Source: Chrysoporthe austroafricana (taxonomy: Eukaryota > Ascomycota > Sordariomycetes > Diaporthales > Cryphonectriaceae). From it: a stretch of DNA of 64,000 nucleotides. Position 1 is the stretch's first letter. Each line of letters begins with the position of its first letter. Below, piece by piece: positions 1 to 11,246 of the stretch. The notes under the pieces were generated by a model. The model made no database searches and was not told where the DNA came from. It worked only from the letters and a program-made list of their open reading frames with translations. The position numbers and the translations under genes were made by a program. The DNA lies in assembly GCA_001051155.2 (NCBI GenBank), contig JYIP02000010.1:62001-126000 (forward strand), in the 5' to 3' direction.

Positions 1-1666
1 CACCTGCCAGTGCCGCGTATCTGGAGGACGGCAGGGATTGGCCCCCTTGGATCTCGATCAGCCGTGGTCGATTTCGATACGTCCTTTTAAGGCGCCGTAT
101 AGCCTTTCACGAAGGCCAGATAGATCGTAGTGCATGAGGGAGACGATGGATGTCCTGTCTTGTAGTAGTTCTGCATTTTTGTCACCCGAGTGGTCCCTCT
201 GGTTGGGCATTTTATCACGGTGGCACCAGCATGTAGCGTGCCAGCATCCCAACAATCCAGCCACCCCCCCCCCAAAGAAAAAAAAAAGAACTAAAAAAAG
301 AAAAACAAAACACCGCCACGATCTTTCTATATCTAATGCCGAGGAGTGCCGCGGGCTGCAGGAGGCGAACCAGGTCGTGCATGATTCTTTGTTGCGAAAA
401 AGGAGGCTGTCTTCAGCCTAGGGATAGGTACCTAGGTAGCCTGGGCGAAAATCCGAGGAGGCAAGATAGAATGTGATCAGTTCGAAACGGAGACCACAGC
501 TCGCTTTCGATCCTGTAGGTGACAGATTTATATCTCTGACAGACGATGTGTGTCGCAAGGTTGCGAAGTCTGCCGTTCCTAGTATCGCAGCATGAAGGCT
601 GATCCCCTGCTCGTACACAGCATCGAACTATCTTCGACTCTTCGTCTACGGTGATGAAGCCTCTCAGAGACCACTAGTGTACGGCTATTCAGGTGGGAAA
701 CCCTACTTATAGTAGAGCAGCCCGGCATCAATAAGTCATAATCGCCTTCTGTTCACATCATGGCACTCTGTATCTCCATATTCCTACTCGACCGCTACAA
801 GGGCACTTCCTATGAGGGTGGACAAGTGTCAAGCTACTTATAAACGAACGAAACCATGACGAGGTAGGTTGTGCATGTGGCTCTATTCTCTATCTAGTGG
901 GCCGACGAACCAGTGGTCTTCCACCGTCGACACTTATGAGTCCGAGTTATCACCCGATGCACGGAGCACGCTAAATCTGGATTTGCAACTCAGGAGCACA
1001 GGAAGCGCGGTGGCGTTCGCAATGTCCACGTGAAGACCCTCTTAGACCATCATATGCACCAGTCAACGTATTGTAGCTATGCGTCGCCTGAAGATAGCGG
1101 GTGCACGACGGTTGCTGCTATGTTCGCTCCTGTCCCAGAGGCAGCCCGCTATCCAGGCTAACCGACCTCGTATATGACAGCGGTCGCCATTATGAGGCGT
1201 CAGAGCAAGTTGGGCGACCCACTAGCTGGCGCTCACGGGCCGACGGCGCAGATCGACGGGTCTCATAATCGTCTGTCTCGTTTGGGTTCGGCCGCCCGCT
1301 GCTTAGCGACGGTTCTCGCGGCCCCAATACTGCGTGCTCGCCCTGAGAGTCTTGTAGCGCTGCTGGCCACCTCGTGGTGCTCTCGCGATATTGTCCCTTG
1401 GGCGGATGTCGGCGAGCACAGGTGCCTTCGTGCGATGTCGTTATCCGGTCGAGATGGCAGTCATGCTTCAGGCTGAGAACCTGGCGCTGACAGGGAGACG
1501 TTCTGTCGTTGGCCATGTCTGGTATAATTTCCGCGCCCTTGCATGTATTTATATGTGAGCGCGACGAACCCGTTCGAGGCTTTAGATATGGGCGCCGCCA
1601 TCTGGAAGAAAAGAGGATATTTAGCATCTGCTCGACACGGCACAGCTAGGAACGCGCCCCTAGGGT
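1..1666. other. no recognisable gene (left edge)
   Basis: I see no recognisable coding region here. Open frames of 95-145 codons occur on both strands but have no family motifs and no convincing splice continuation. A C-run followed by an A-rich tract lies at about 264-310. The stretch probably holds the 3' flank of the SDR gene and intergenic DNA. Confidence 0.5.
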
Positions 1667-2559
1667 TCAAGGGCACGCGGGCGGGGCTCGCTCACCGATG
1701 ACCACCGTCGTCCCGTTCGCATAGTCGGCCCTCACGAAGAACAGGTACGCCTCGGCCACGTCCTCGGGGCTGCCCACGAAGCCGACGCTCAGCTCCTTCG
1801 CGCCGCGGGCCCAGGCCTCCTCCTGCGCCTCCCGCGAGTGGCCCTGCTTGTCCCACAGCTCCGTCCGGCACAGGCCCGGCACCACGGTGTTGACGCGGAC
1901 GCGCTTCGGCGCCAGCTCGACCGCGAGCCCCTGCGTCAGCGACATGACGCCGCCGTTGAGCGCGCCGCCGACGGCGGCGTTGCGGCCGGGGCGCAGGCCC
2001 GCCACGCCGGCCGTGAGCGTCAGCGACCCGCCGGGCGCGACGATGTCGTGCGCGGCGAGCGCCTTGGCGACTACGACGCTGCCCCAGAACTTGACGCCGA
2101 AGAGGTGCCGCGCGTCGCCGAGGTCGGCGCCCGCGAGGGCGCCGCGGATGAGCCCGTCGACGGACGTGAAGATGACGTGGTCGAGGGGCGCGACGGAGCG
2201 CAGGACGGCGGTGAAGGCGGCCTCGTCGCGGACGTCGCCCGCGCGGCCCTCGACGGCGGGCGGCGCGGGGTCGGCGTCGGCGTCGGCGTCGGCGCGAAGG
2301 GCGTTGAGGCGGTCGACGGCGTCGGCGACGTGGGCCTCCTGGCTCGAGATCACGGTGATGTGGGCGCCGTGCTCGAGGAGGACGCGGGCCGTGCCGAAGC
2401 CGATGCTGGCGAGGTGTCAGTCTTGCGCGGCGTCGTGCCCGTCAGAGGGGAGGGCCGGACGGGGGGGCGGGGCGGCATATACCCAGACGTGCCCCCTATG
2501 ACGGCGATCCTCTTCCCGACGAGCTTGTCTCGGCTTGATGGCCTCGTTATGATCGTCAT
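1667..2559 (-). CDS. SDR-family oxidoreductase-like protein, catalytic Tyr missing
   Basis: Two exons, 2559-2483 and 2405-1667, with a 77 bp GT..AG intron (2406-2482), give 271 residues, the usual size for a short-chain dehydrogenase. The join restores the glycine-rich NAD(P)-binding motif GGTSGIGFG (residues 22-30); the start is the ATG just before it. The C-terminal half keeps the SDR pattern (GGSLTLTAG at 151-159, VELAPKRVRVNTVVPG further on). At the active site, where SDRs carry Tyr-x-x-x-Lys, the sequence is RPGRNAAVGGALNGG, with neither Tyr nor Lys. It therefore belongs to a divergent SDR subgroup that may bind a nucleotide without classical catalysis. A run of Asp-Ala dipeptides (about residues 65-71), encoded by a GTCGGC repeat, sits in a loop. 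Fold assignment is secure; substrate and activity are unknown. Confidence 0.85.
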
Positions 2560-4416
2560 GGCGCGCCTCGGGGCTGCCTCGCGAGGTGTTGACGGGGCCG
2601 GACCAGATGGGAGGAGGGCGGCGGGCGTCAGGTATCACAGGACTCGACGCTGGTCGACAAGACACAGCCCTCTCTGCTGCTGGGCAGACAGACGCCGTCC
2701 CCAGCCGCAGGCCAGGGATCCAGCGGGACTTTTGTACCCGCGATCGACGCCGCCAAGCATCCTGCTCGTGCCAGTGCCGCCCGCGGACGGCCACCCACGC
2801 ACCCACGCTCACCTTAACCGGGCCCTAGACGCTCACGGCACTGATTTGCCGTCCATTCCGAAGGGCTCGCGCGGCGCCTGGGTCCATGTTTGATGGCGTG
2901 GGGAGCAGTGGGAGTCTTGGCAAATGCACGTCGCCAATATGGCCTTTGGAATTAGGAAAGTCGATTGGGGCCTGGGCTGGGGGAGCACACCGGATAAGCG
3001 GGCGTGATCTCCCAAGTCCTCGTCGAGTGCCCCTCCAGGCGGGATCACTTCAGAGTACGGCTGAGGAGCGTGCGGATCCCGGCACAGGCAGGGCCCTTCA
3101 CCGGCGAGAGACTCGGCTGAAGCTACTGCATCTACTGCATGCCAAGGAGGGCGAGACTGTGCCACCTAATCCTATGTATAGCCGCAGCGAGGTTGTGCCG
3201 TGCTAAGCGACGGACTAGTAGGCGTGTTGCAGAGCGGCGGAGGCGGGCTTGTCGCTCGACTAGTTCCTCCACAGCACCGACAACAAGGCGCCCGCGCGCA
3301 CATCATAGGCTCCCGCCCGTGACAGCACGCCGATCTGCCGTCTGCACGGATACAAGTAAGCTTGTTGCTCAAGCGCGGGGGCAGAGACAGGGCCCCTGAC
3401 GATCCGATGCTGCAATCTGCAACGCCCCCGGCGCGCTTGAAACCAGCGGCGGCGGGGCGCTGGACACGGCGTTTCGCAGAGCAGCAGGACCGCAGGTGGG
3501 CTCCGACCTGAAGAGCATGTGGCTTGCGATCATCGAAATACGCCTGGGTGGGTTGTTGCCGTCCGGGTCGTGTCGGGAGTTCCCACAGAGGACTTACACA
3601 ATGAATATCACGGCCGAGGGGGAAGGGCCTTGAACAAGTCAAGCGCGCGGACCTTGGTGGCAGGTAAAGTAAGGAAACATAGTATACTTTACGAGTGATA
3701 TTGACATGGGCATCTCCACCAGATATTCCACCAAGGAGGGCTCGCTCGCAGGCCCCAGATCCTCATAACCGCCCTGTCGCCGAAGTGGGTTTCTCTGCTA
3801 TGTAAAGGGGCACGCGAGCACGCAAACGATAGATGCGAGCAGATGGTCGCCAGCTGGCGTGCAGCCGTATTCTTCCTTACCCAGCTCTGCCAGGCCCCCT
3901 TTTGGCCCCCTGGCCTCTGATCGCCGTGCTCTCTCGCCATCATGGCATCAGGGACGGCTCAGCTGTGTCTGGCCGCCCGCAAACCTTCATTAATAGAGTC
4001 TCGACAATGTATAGGATCGCCTGTCATGATCACCAAGGCCGCTCGCCGTGCACTTCCAGTTCGTGGTGTTCCGGGGGGGCGATGTCGCCCTTGAAACGCG
4101 CGACTCGCCTTAAACCGCCCGCCTTTCCCCCTTTGGGACGTAACCGCCCATCGTCTCGTCTCGAGTCTGTTTGAGCCTCATCCCGACCTCGTCTCAAATT
4201 GCCCAGTGGCTCCCCGATCGATAGTCGTGCATCGTAGCCGCCCTCAAAATGCCTGGAAGCAAAAACGTCGCCCTGCCCTCTCCTGCTCCTCCTGAACGCT
4301 GGAAGGCAGCTCCGGAGCTCACCTCGACAAGACGACATCACGCTGGGCGGTATAGAAAAAAAGAAAAAAGAGGCAACTGGTTTTTGCCGTAATAATTTGA
4401 TACCCCAACCGACATA
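2560..4416. other. intergenic, no gene seen
   Basis: About 1.85 kb between the divergently transcribed SDR-like and UstYa-like genes. Frames up to 156 codons are present on both strands, but none shows a known motif. It must contain both promoters. Confidence 0.5.
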
Positions 4417-5392
4417 ATGGCCTCCCACAAGTACGAGACTGTCCAGCTCAACACCGAGGAGCATGAGCACGACCACAGCTCGAGGTCGAGCACCGAGGTG
4501 GAGTCGCTGATGGGCGAGGAGAAGTCATGGCAGGTGCAGCAGATGGAGAGGAAGTCCAAGGGGAGAACACTGCGTCATATCCTCAGCTCATCGCGGTGGA
4601 TGCTGGACACGACACTGCTGTTCATCATCCTCGCGTTATTGGTACGGAACCAGATGAAGGAGCCATCATTAGACCAATGGCAGGTGGTCGGTGACATGAC
4701 GGGCGTCGGGCCAAGATGTTCGTTGCATACCAGTTGAATCAAGGATGAGGGCTCCGAGGGTGCTGACATTCCGTCCCAGTCAACCAAAAGCTCACACGGT
4801 TCGAGTACGACACCTCGTACGCGCCGATGAACACCTCGGAATTCTTCACCGATGAGGTCCTGCAGAAGTGGAACAACCTTATGCCTGGTACAGACTTACC
4901 CTTCTCTTCAGCAAGCGCAACGTAATATACTAATGATATCGATCAGTTGGCATGGGCTTCCAGTGGGTCAACGACACCTACAAGTACAACAACCTCCCGC
5001 ACCCTATCCAATGGTACGAGGGCATGACTGTGTTCACGACCTCCGTGACGCATCAGATCCACTGCCTGGTACGTTCCCAGAGCCATCTCATATCCGGTAT
5101 CGCCCTGCCGCTGACATGATCCCAGTTCACCATCGCCCAGACCTACTCCGGCCTGTCCTCCGGCCACCCCATCCCGGAGGACCACCACTGGCACATGATT
5201 CACTGCATCGCCTACATGCGCCAGGCCGTGCTGTGCGCCGCCGATACCGCCCTCGAGGGCAAGGCCACGACGTTCCCGGATGACAATTCGGGCAGTGACG
5301 GCTGGGACGCGACACACGTGTGCAAGGACTACGACCAGGTCAAGTCGTACCTGGAGAGCGTAAGGGCGTATGACGACCAGCTGATCTACTAG
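4417..5392 (+). CDS. UstYa-like (DUF3328) membrane oxidase
   Basis: Four exons (4417-4717, 4780-4887, 4947-5068, 5126-5392) encode 265 residues. The predicted protein has a charged cytosolic N-terminus, one membrane helix (about residues 62-76), the family's GPRFNQ segment at the first splice junction, and the two signature metal-type motifs HQIHC (172-176) and HMIHC (200-204) followed by a conserved MRQAVLC block. These are diagnostic of the UstYa/DUF3328 family (PF11807), whose members catalyse oxidative cyclisation or hydroxylation of ribosomal peptides and other fungal metabolites such as ustiloxin and cyclochlorotine. All introns are short and canonical; intron 2 has a CTAAT branch-like sequence. 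It stands alone: neither neighbour is a typical RiPP partner (no UstYb copy, tyrosinase or repeat precursor). Family assignment is strong; the substrate is unknown. Confidence 0.93.
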
Positions 5393-7505
5393 GCGCCGGC
5401 GCATCTCGGGTGGTGGTGTCGAGACGGTTGTTCAGGATGGCATTTATACGGCGTTGGGGTTTCTCTGGGGGGTTTGTCTGGTGTACTACCCATCGCGAAG
5501 CGCTACGAATATGAGACCATTTGACAAGATCGACCTCTCAAGACACACAGGCTACTGTGACTAACAATTTCGACGCGTGCCTTCATTAACCCAACCCAAC
5601 GTTAGGAGCAACGGCCCGAACGATGATGTCGCAGTTGAGTTGAGACCGAGCTGCCGGGATGGAGAGAACCTGTCTTGCGGACGTCGCTACGAAGAGAGTG
5701 ATATCAATGGCATCAGTGAGGGCTCCGACGAGGAGCCTCGCCAGATCATCATAGGAGGCCGTGCTGAGTTATGTCGCCTGCTGAAGGAAACGATAGTTAA
5801 GGCACAAGCTGGCCAAGTGATACCCTTCCTTCCTCGTTGCGGTGGGGAATTACGGACGCCATGACCTCTGAGGGCTTTATGCAGCGAGCTCCGCTAGCCG
5901 TCATCTTTCATTTATTCTGACCATGGGATGTCGGAATGGGAGGTTTGCGAGGCATTATTGTCCCACAGAGACAGCTATTTGACCACGCCGCCAAGCGTTC
6001 ATCCGACGTTCAAGACCCAGTCGCGATGCATAATATCAAGTGATGCATATTGATATCAAAATCGGTCGCCCATGGGCCTCATCGATATCGTTGCCAGAGT
6101 CATATCGTATAGCTCAGCTTTGTGACGTTCGCATTTACATGGTTCATACAACGACGGTGGAACGATGCAGATCATAGCTGCGATTTTGACAGCAGAGGTG
6201 ACAAGTATATCCAGACAGTCATTTCCTCAAGCAGTGTACCCCAACATAAGTAGCATTAAACACAGCAGAATCGACACATCGTATGTCTTAACAGCTTCGC
6301 GAACACCGGCAGCGGGCTTGCGGCTGTGTTTGGGACCGTGCGATGGAGGCACGTCGTTCGAGAGACAGGGAAAGGAGCTAGATGCCATCTTCGTTGGTGA
6401 TCTCGTCTAAGTTCAGCTCAGCGGTCAGGATCTCTGATGAAGACTTCCGCGAGGTGTCCCGACTGGCCAGCTTGCTGCCCGCGGGGCAGAGTATCCCTAG
6501 CGTTCCGGATAGACGAGGTGAGCTGACAATGCTACCAGGTCTCACGCAGGTCGCCTCCCTGCATCAGAACAGCACGACGGCATAAGTACATCGGCACGAG
6601 TTCCGGGCTTACATATTCAAGCCCTGCGCCCACATTCATAACTTCCGCGCCCCTATGCATGTCAGCAGTCTCCTTGTAACTACTGCAAGCATTGAAAAGC
6701 TGTCTGCTCAATTCGGGCTCGCGCTGTATCCCGGGAAAGTGATGATCGTGTCTGGAAAGTGTCTCGACAGGTAGGCAACTGCGGCGCACGAGGCCATAAA
6801 TCGCCACGCCCGGCGCTGGGACGGCCGCGGCCCAACGTTAACGCCTAGAATACGAGAGGCTCCCTCCGACGCCGTGCGACCGTGGTCAACATGGCCTGTC
6901 CGGTGGCGGGTTCGTTGGGGCGCTGGAGCCGATTCCTGTGGGATCGTAGCGCAGGTGCTGTGCACCACTGAAGGCACAGGAGGCGGCCGCTGTGTCACAA
7001 GCATGATACCGCGAAAGTGACGAAACAGGCGTGAACAGCTCTAGATATGCAGAAGGTCCCCGGCATGCACAGCGGAGAGTGGAGACCTCCGCTGCCGCCG
7101 TTGGTCCTCTCAGCCTTCAGCCGTCTCTGCAGCTGACGCCCGGGGGGGTGGGCATCGCTTCCAGCGCGTCGTGCATGCAGACCTGTTGACACGTCTGGAC
7201 AGGGCCCGGTAGGCTGCCTGAGAGCGCTTTTGCCCCCAACCAAAGGCGTCGCGGCTGAGCTATGTCTCTGCCTCCCAACGTTTCGCGCGCTGTCAGTTCT
7301 CTGACGTGTCCGGCCTGTGGCGCGCGGCGTGCCTGTGTGGTGCCACTGCAGGTGGTCGGACATAGGGTTCGGAACGCTTTGGCGAGACGATATAATAATA
7401 TAAACCAATCTGCCCCAATCCTGAGATTTCGGAGCGCTCCTAGTTGCCCTCCTATCTCGCTCTGCCTCGATCTCCTGAGCTAGGAGATACTGACAATAGA
7501 CGAAC
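5393..7505. other. intergenic, no gene seen
   Basis: Roughly 2.1 kb between two plus-strand genes. Short frames only (largest 193 codons on the minus strand at 6995-7576, without motifs and overlapping the next gene). No repeats with Kex2-like dibasic spacing, and so no RiPP precursor, could be seen. Confidence 0.5.
7391..7404 (+). promoter_or_regulatory. TATA-like element of the aspartic protease gene
   Basis: An AT-rich block with overlapping TATAATA/TATAAA sequences lies about 100 bp upstream of the ATG at 7506, in an otherwise mixed-composition region. Position and sequence suit a core promoter; no experimental support. Confidence 0.4.
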
Positions 7506-9760
7506 ATGGTGCACCTCAGACATTTTGCCGCGCTTCTTGCGCTCCCGAATGCTATGGTCGCCCTGGGGGCAATCACTGGGTCCGGATTCCTTCACTCACC
7601 ACTCAAGAAGGCTGATGTCCCTGCGCATCTCGTAAGAAGATCGACAACAAACCGAGCATCCTCAGTACAGAACGTGGGATCCGGCATCGTTGACAACTTG
7701 TACGTCTGTTCCACGCAGCCAGCTTAGAGATGAATAACTTGTGTTGCCCTCCACTAGAGGTGTAATAGCGATATTGACCAACCCCAACATAGGCAACGGA
7801 GATATACGATCAACGTGACAATTGGAGGACAAGAGACTACACTTATGATCGACACCGGAAGCTCCGAACTCTGGGTCAACCCGAACTGCTCTTTCGCTCA
7901 AGAAACGGTGACATTTGGAAGTGATTTCCTATCGTCAGAGGTCTGTGAAAGCTATGGCCAATATGACCCATCGTCGTCGAAAACATCCAAGAATTTGAAC
8001 GGTTACAACTCGCTCTTTTACGATGACGGTGATGGATCTCTCATCGATTATTATGCGGATACCGTTCAGGTTGCCGGTCTGACTATCGAAAGCCAACAAT
8101 TGTGAGTCCCTTCACGCTGTCAGATCATTTGACGCGGAGCCGGGTGAGAATATGGGGGGAGGTATTATCCCTAGAGGTCTCGATCTCAGAGACGATTCTC
8201 AGGCTTTTGGATCACGTAGATATTTGCCCCTATGAAAAGTAACTGTTAACAAGACGATTTACTAGCGGCGTCGCCGTGGAATCCAGTGGCACTGGCGTAG
8301 GGGTCTTTGGACTGGCTCCTAATAATTATTACGGATACAACGGCACACCGCCCACGGACAACAGCGAAGCGAATGCGATCCTCAGCAACGCTAGCTACGA
8401 ACTGCCAGTCGCATCCATGGCCTCCCAGGGTGTCATCAATCGCGCGGCTTTCAGCATGGTGAGTACCGTTGCCCTCTCCGTCATGTGTCTTGTGTCTACC
8501 CTGGAGGAAGAAATGGCTTCATCACACGCGCAAAGCCCTCTTTGTTTCTCGTTCGCTTCATAATGGCTTTTCGGGCTGACTCGCCTGGATGAACAGGATC
8601 TTCGCGGCGACAACGAGACCACTGGATCCCTGATCTTCGGTGGCCTGGATAAGGGAAAATTCTCTGGCACGCTCGAAGGTGTGGAAATTAATACTTACCA
8701 CTACCAAGAAGGTAGATACACCTTGCCAGACTATGCGTACAACATCACTGTCTCCAGCGTGGGGATCTCGACCAAGGCTCTGACGAAGAACTTCACTTCT
8801 TCCTCGGAGAGCTTCAACGTTGTGCTTGACTCCGGCACACCGAACAACATTCTCCCGACCAAGTTCTTTGCCCCCATTTGTGATGCATTTGGGGGCCAGT
8901 TCAGCGCCACCTATGGGTGCGTCGTGCCCTGCGACACGAAGAACCAGAGTTTGGGTGCAGTCGACTTTGGCTTCGACGGCACGTCTGGCATTGTCATCCA
9001 CAACAACTACGCGAACCTAATCTACGAGACAACTATCGTCGACTTCGCTCTCATGAACGGGGTGAACGTCTCCTATCTCTCCGAGGTATACGATCTTCAC
9101 GGCATCCTGCCCGCCGAGGATTTCGAAAACCTCAATATGTTTAACGGCTACGATGACGTTGACGACAGCGCAATCTCGGCGGATCAATCAGATGGGTCCA
9201 TCCCCAATCTCTGTTACCTGAATGTCCTCCCAAGTGACAACCCGTCGAGCTGGTTCCTGGGCGCGCCTTTTCTCCGGGATGCCTATGTGGTGTTTGACTG
9301 GGAGCAGCCGCTAATCTATCTTGGTCAAGCAGCCGATTGCGGTACTGACGTGGTCGCCTTTGAGAAGGGGACGGGTTCTGATGCCATACCAACGACTGGC
9401 AACTGCAAGGCCGCGGCTCAGACCTATACCAGTCTTCCCAACTCGACCGTGTCTTCAGCCGGATCCTCCACGGCTTCTTCTAGCTCGGCCACTTCCTCTT
9501 CCTCATCCTCATCTGACTCGAAGTCTGTCAGCATTGGTCTAGGTGTAGGCGCTGCAGCGGCCGGAGTGGTTGTGCTCGGCAGCGGAGTATACATCTGGAG
9601 GAGGATGATGGCTAACAAGGCGAGATCTATGCCAATTTCTGGCCCAGGCGCTCCGGCTGTAGATGAAGCCAAGGTCCCTCTTGCGCCCGAGTCGACTGAG
9701 GAGTATGGAAGACTGAGCCAGATACAGACGAATTACGATACTCCAGCATATGACCATTAG
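7506..9760 (+). CDS. membrane-anchored pepsin-like aspartic protease (family A1)
   Basis: Four exons (7506-7699, 7793-8101, 8266-8458, 8597-9760) encode 619 residues. An N-terminal signal peptide (hydrophobic to about residue 22) is followed by a short propeptide and a pepsin fold with both catalytic aspartates visible, in IDTGSSELW and LDSGTPNNIL, each with the hydrophobic-hydrophobic-DT/SG pattern of A1 proteases. The first motif shows the Glu after DTGSS common in yapsin-type enzymes. After the catalytic part comes a Ser/Thr-rich stalk (poly-Ser near 9460-9520), one membrane helix (SIGLGVGAAAAGVVVLGSGV) and a cytosolic tail of about 55 residues. The tail argues for a type I membrane protein rather than a GPI-anchored yapsin. 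It probably works at the cell surface or in the secretory pathway. It converges on the MDR gene, ending 99 bp from its stop codon. Confidence 0.93.
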
Positions 9761-9859
9761 AAGAAGGGCATGGAGTAGTAGTGCAGGGAGCCTCATGTGG
9801 CTGAATAATACTTATGGTAATGACAATCTCATATTCGTTGGTTATCCAAACGTAATGAT

Positions 9860-10867
9860 TCATTCATTGTCCACAACCACCACCATCTTGGCACCACCTC
9901 CGCCAGACTCCATTATTTCGTGGATCTTCTGTATGTCCTCCATCTTGAACTCCTTGTAGGGGATATTGATCCTGCCCTCGTCAACGTCCTTAACCAGCTC
10001 CTCCCAAGGCATAGCGTGGAAATCAGCCGGTCCACCTCCGTATCCGCAGATCCTCACGCGGTTGGGAATCGCCATAGGGCTGAACTTTTCGAGTTCCCAC
10101 TGGCCGCCCTGGATTCCCGTCATGCACACTGTGCCCTTGGGCCTCAGGCAGGCCGCGCTGTCTAGCATAGTAGTGGTGCCCGTGAGCTCCAGACACTTGC
10201 CGAACTTCCCGCCCTCGCTCTTTGCGACCTGCGCCGCGATCGAACCGTCGTCAATGAACACCTCGTCCGCGCCGGCCTCCCTCAACAGCCCCTCGCGCTG
10301 CGGGTTCCTCGTCGTGGCGCCCACGCGGCTCGCGCCGAGCTTCACCTTGAGGAACTGCAGCGCGCACAGCCCGATCGAGCTCGTCGCGCCCCGGACGAGG
10401 ACGCTCTCGCCCGCCCGCACGTCGAGGCCCTCCGTCAGCGCGCCCCAGGTCGTCTGGAACATCTCCGGCAGGGCGGCGACCTGCGCGACGCCGAGGTTCG
10501 CCGTCTCGGGGACCGCGCGCAGGTTCTCCTCGGGCACGCAGCAGTACTCCTCGTAGCCGCCGGGGATCTGCCGGCCCAGGCCGCCCATGCACGTCGCGAC
10601 GCGCTGGCCGGTGGGGAACCGGCCGGAGGGGGATGGCGACACCACGCGCCCGACGCACTCGATGCCGATGACCAGCGGGAACTCGAGGCCCGGCGAGTGG
10701 CCCTGCCGCGTGTACATCTCGGCGCGATTGATGCCGAAGCCGAGGACCTTGATGAGGACTTGGCCGGCCTTGGGGGTGGGCACGGGGACGCGCTGGATCT
10801 GGAGGACGGACACGGGGCCCGGTGCTGCGCAGACGATGGCGCGCATGGTCTTGGGGATGGGGACCAT
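9860..10867 (-). CDS. MDR-family quinone oxidoreductase / zinc-less alcohol dehydrogenase-like
   Basis: A single exon of 335 residues from the ATG at 10867. The frame runs further upstream only through Thr/Ile codons of a GGT/GAT repeat and opens with GTG, so it is not used as start. The protein begins MRAIVC after a short leader, has the GroES-like part with GFGINRAEMYTRQG, and a Rossmann segment VRGATSSIGLCALQFLK of NADPH-dependent quinone reductases (QOR, PIG3/TP53I3-like). The structural and catalytic zinc cysteines of true alcohol dehydrogenases are absent. The likely reaction is NADPH-dependent reduction of a quinone or enone in the cytosol. The minus-strand neighbour, an NmrA-like reductase, lies 379 bp upstream in the same direction; no shared function can be shown. 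Confidence 0.88.
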   Translation of the reverse strand: MVPIPKTMRAIVCAAPGPVSVLQIQRVPVPTPKAGQVLIKVLGFGINRAEMYTRQGHSPGLEFPLVIGIECVGRVVSPSPSGRFPTGQRVATCMGGLGRQIPGGYEEYCCVPEENLRAVPETANLGVAQVAALPEMFQTTWGALTEGLDVRAGESVLVRGATSSIGLCALQFLKVKLGASRVGATTRNPQREGLLREAGADEVFIDDGSIAAQVAKSEGGKFGKCLELTGTTTMLDSAACLRPKGTVCMTGIQGGQWELEKFSPMAIPNRVRICGYGGGPADFHAMPWEELVKDVDEGRINIPYKEFKMEDIQKIHEIMESGGGGAKMVVVVDNE

Positions 10868-11246
10868 GGTGGTGATGGTGATGGTGGTGGTGGTGGTAGG
10901 ATTTCTGCTAAGCGGCAGATTTGGACGTAGGTGCGTGATCACGCAAATATCGTTGGAGAAGAAATACTTCTTGATGATTCAAAGTCGACACCTGTCCTTT
11001 TATGTAGGCTGATGGGACTGATGGTGTAGTAGTGGCTTTCATGACCGTGGCCCCGGATGTCCCGGGCTCTCCAACCTCTCCGTCCCCCCGGCTTATTCGC
11101 AGAGCGCAGTGGCAAGCTGCAGAAGCACTCCGCTCGCTAACAAGCTTCTGGCAAACCACGGGCGGTCGGAATTTTTGAGCTGCTCTCTAGACGTGGAGTA
11201 TGTCTTATGATGTTTGTACTAGGTACTTTGTGCAGGCCATCTCTCT
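10868..11246. other. promoter region of the MDR gene with trinucleotide repeat
   Basis: This gap between two minus-strand genes starts with a GGT/GAT trinucleotide repeat (10867-10898 on the plus strand) that would lie in the 5' leader of the MDR transcript. No other element or gene is recognised. Confidence 0.45.

Noticed and set aside
1838..2893. 351-codon plus-strand frame opposite the SDR gene
   Set aside because: It is the antisense shadow of the SDR coding sequence in GC-rich DNA; the protein is low-complexity Arg/Ala/Gly/Asp with no motif, while the minus strand has clear SDR blocks.
5393..7505. Possible RiPP precursor beside the UstYa-like gene
   Set aside because: No frame with a signal peptide and tandem repeats separated by dibasic sites was found on either strand.
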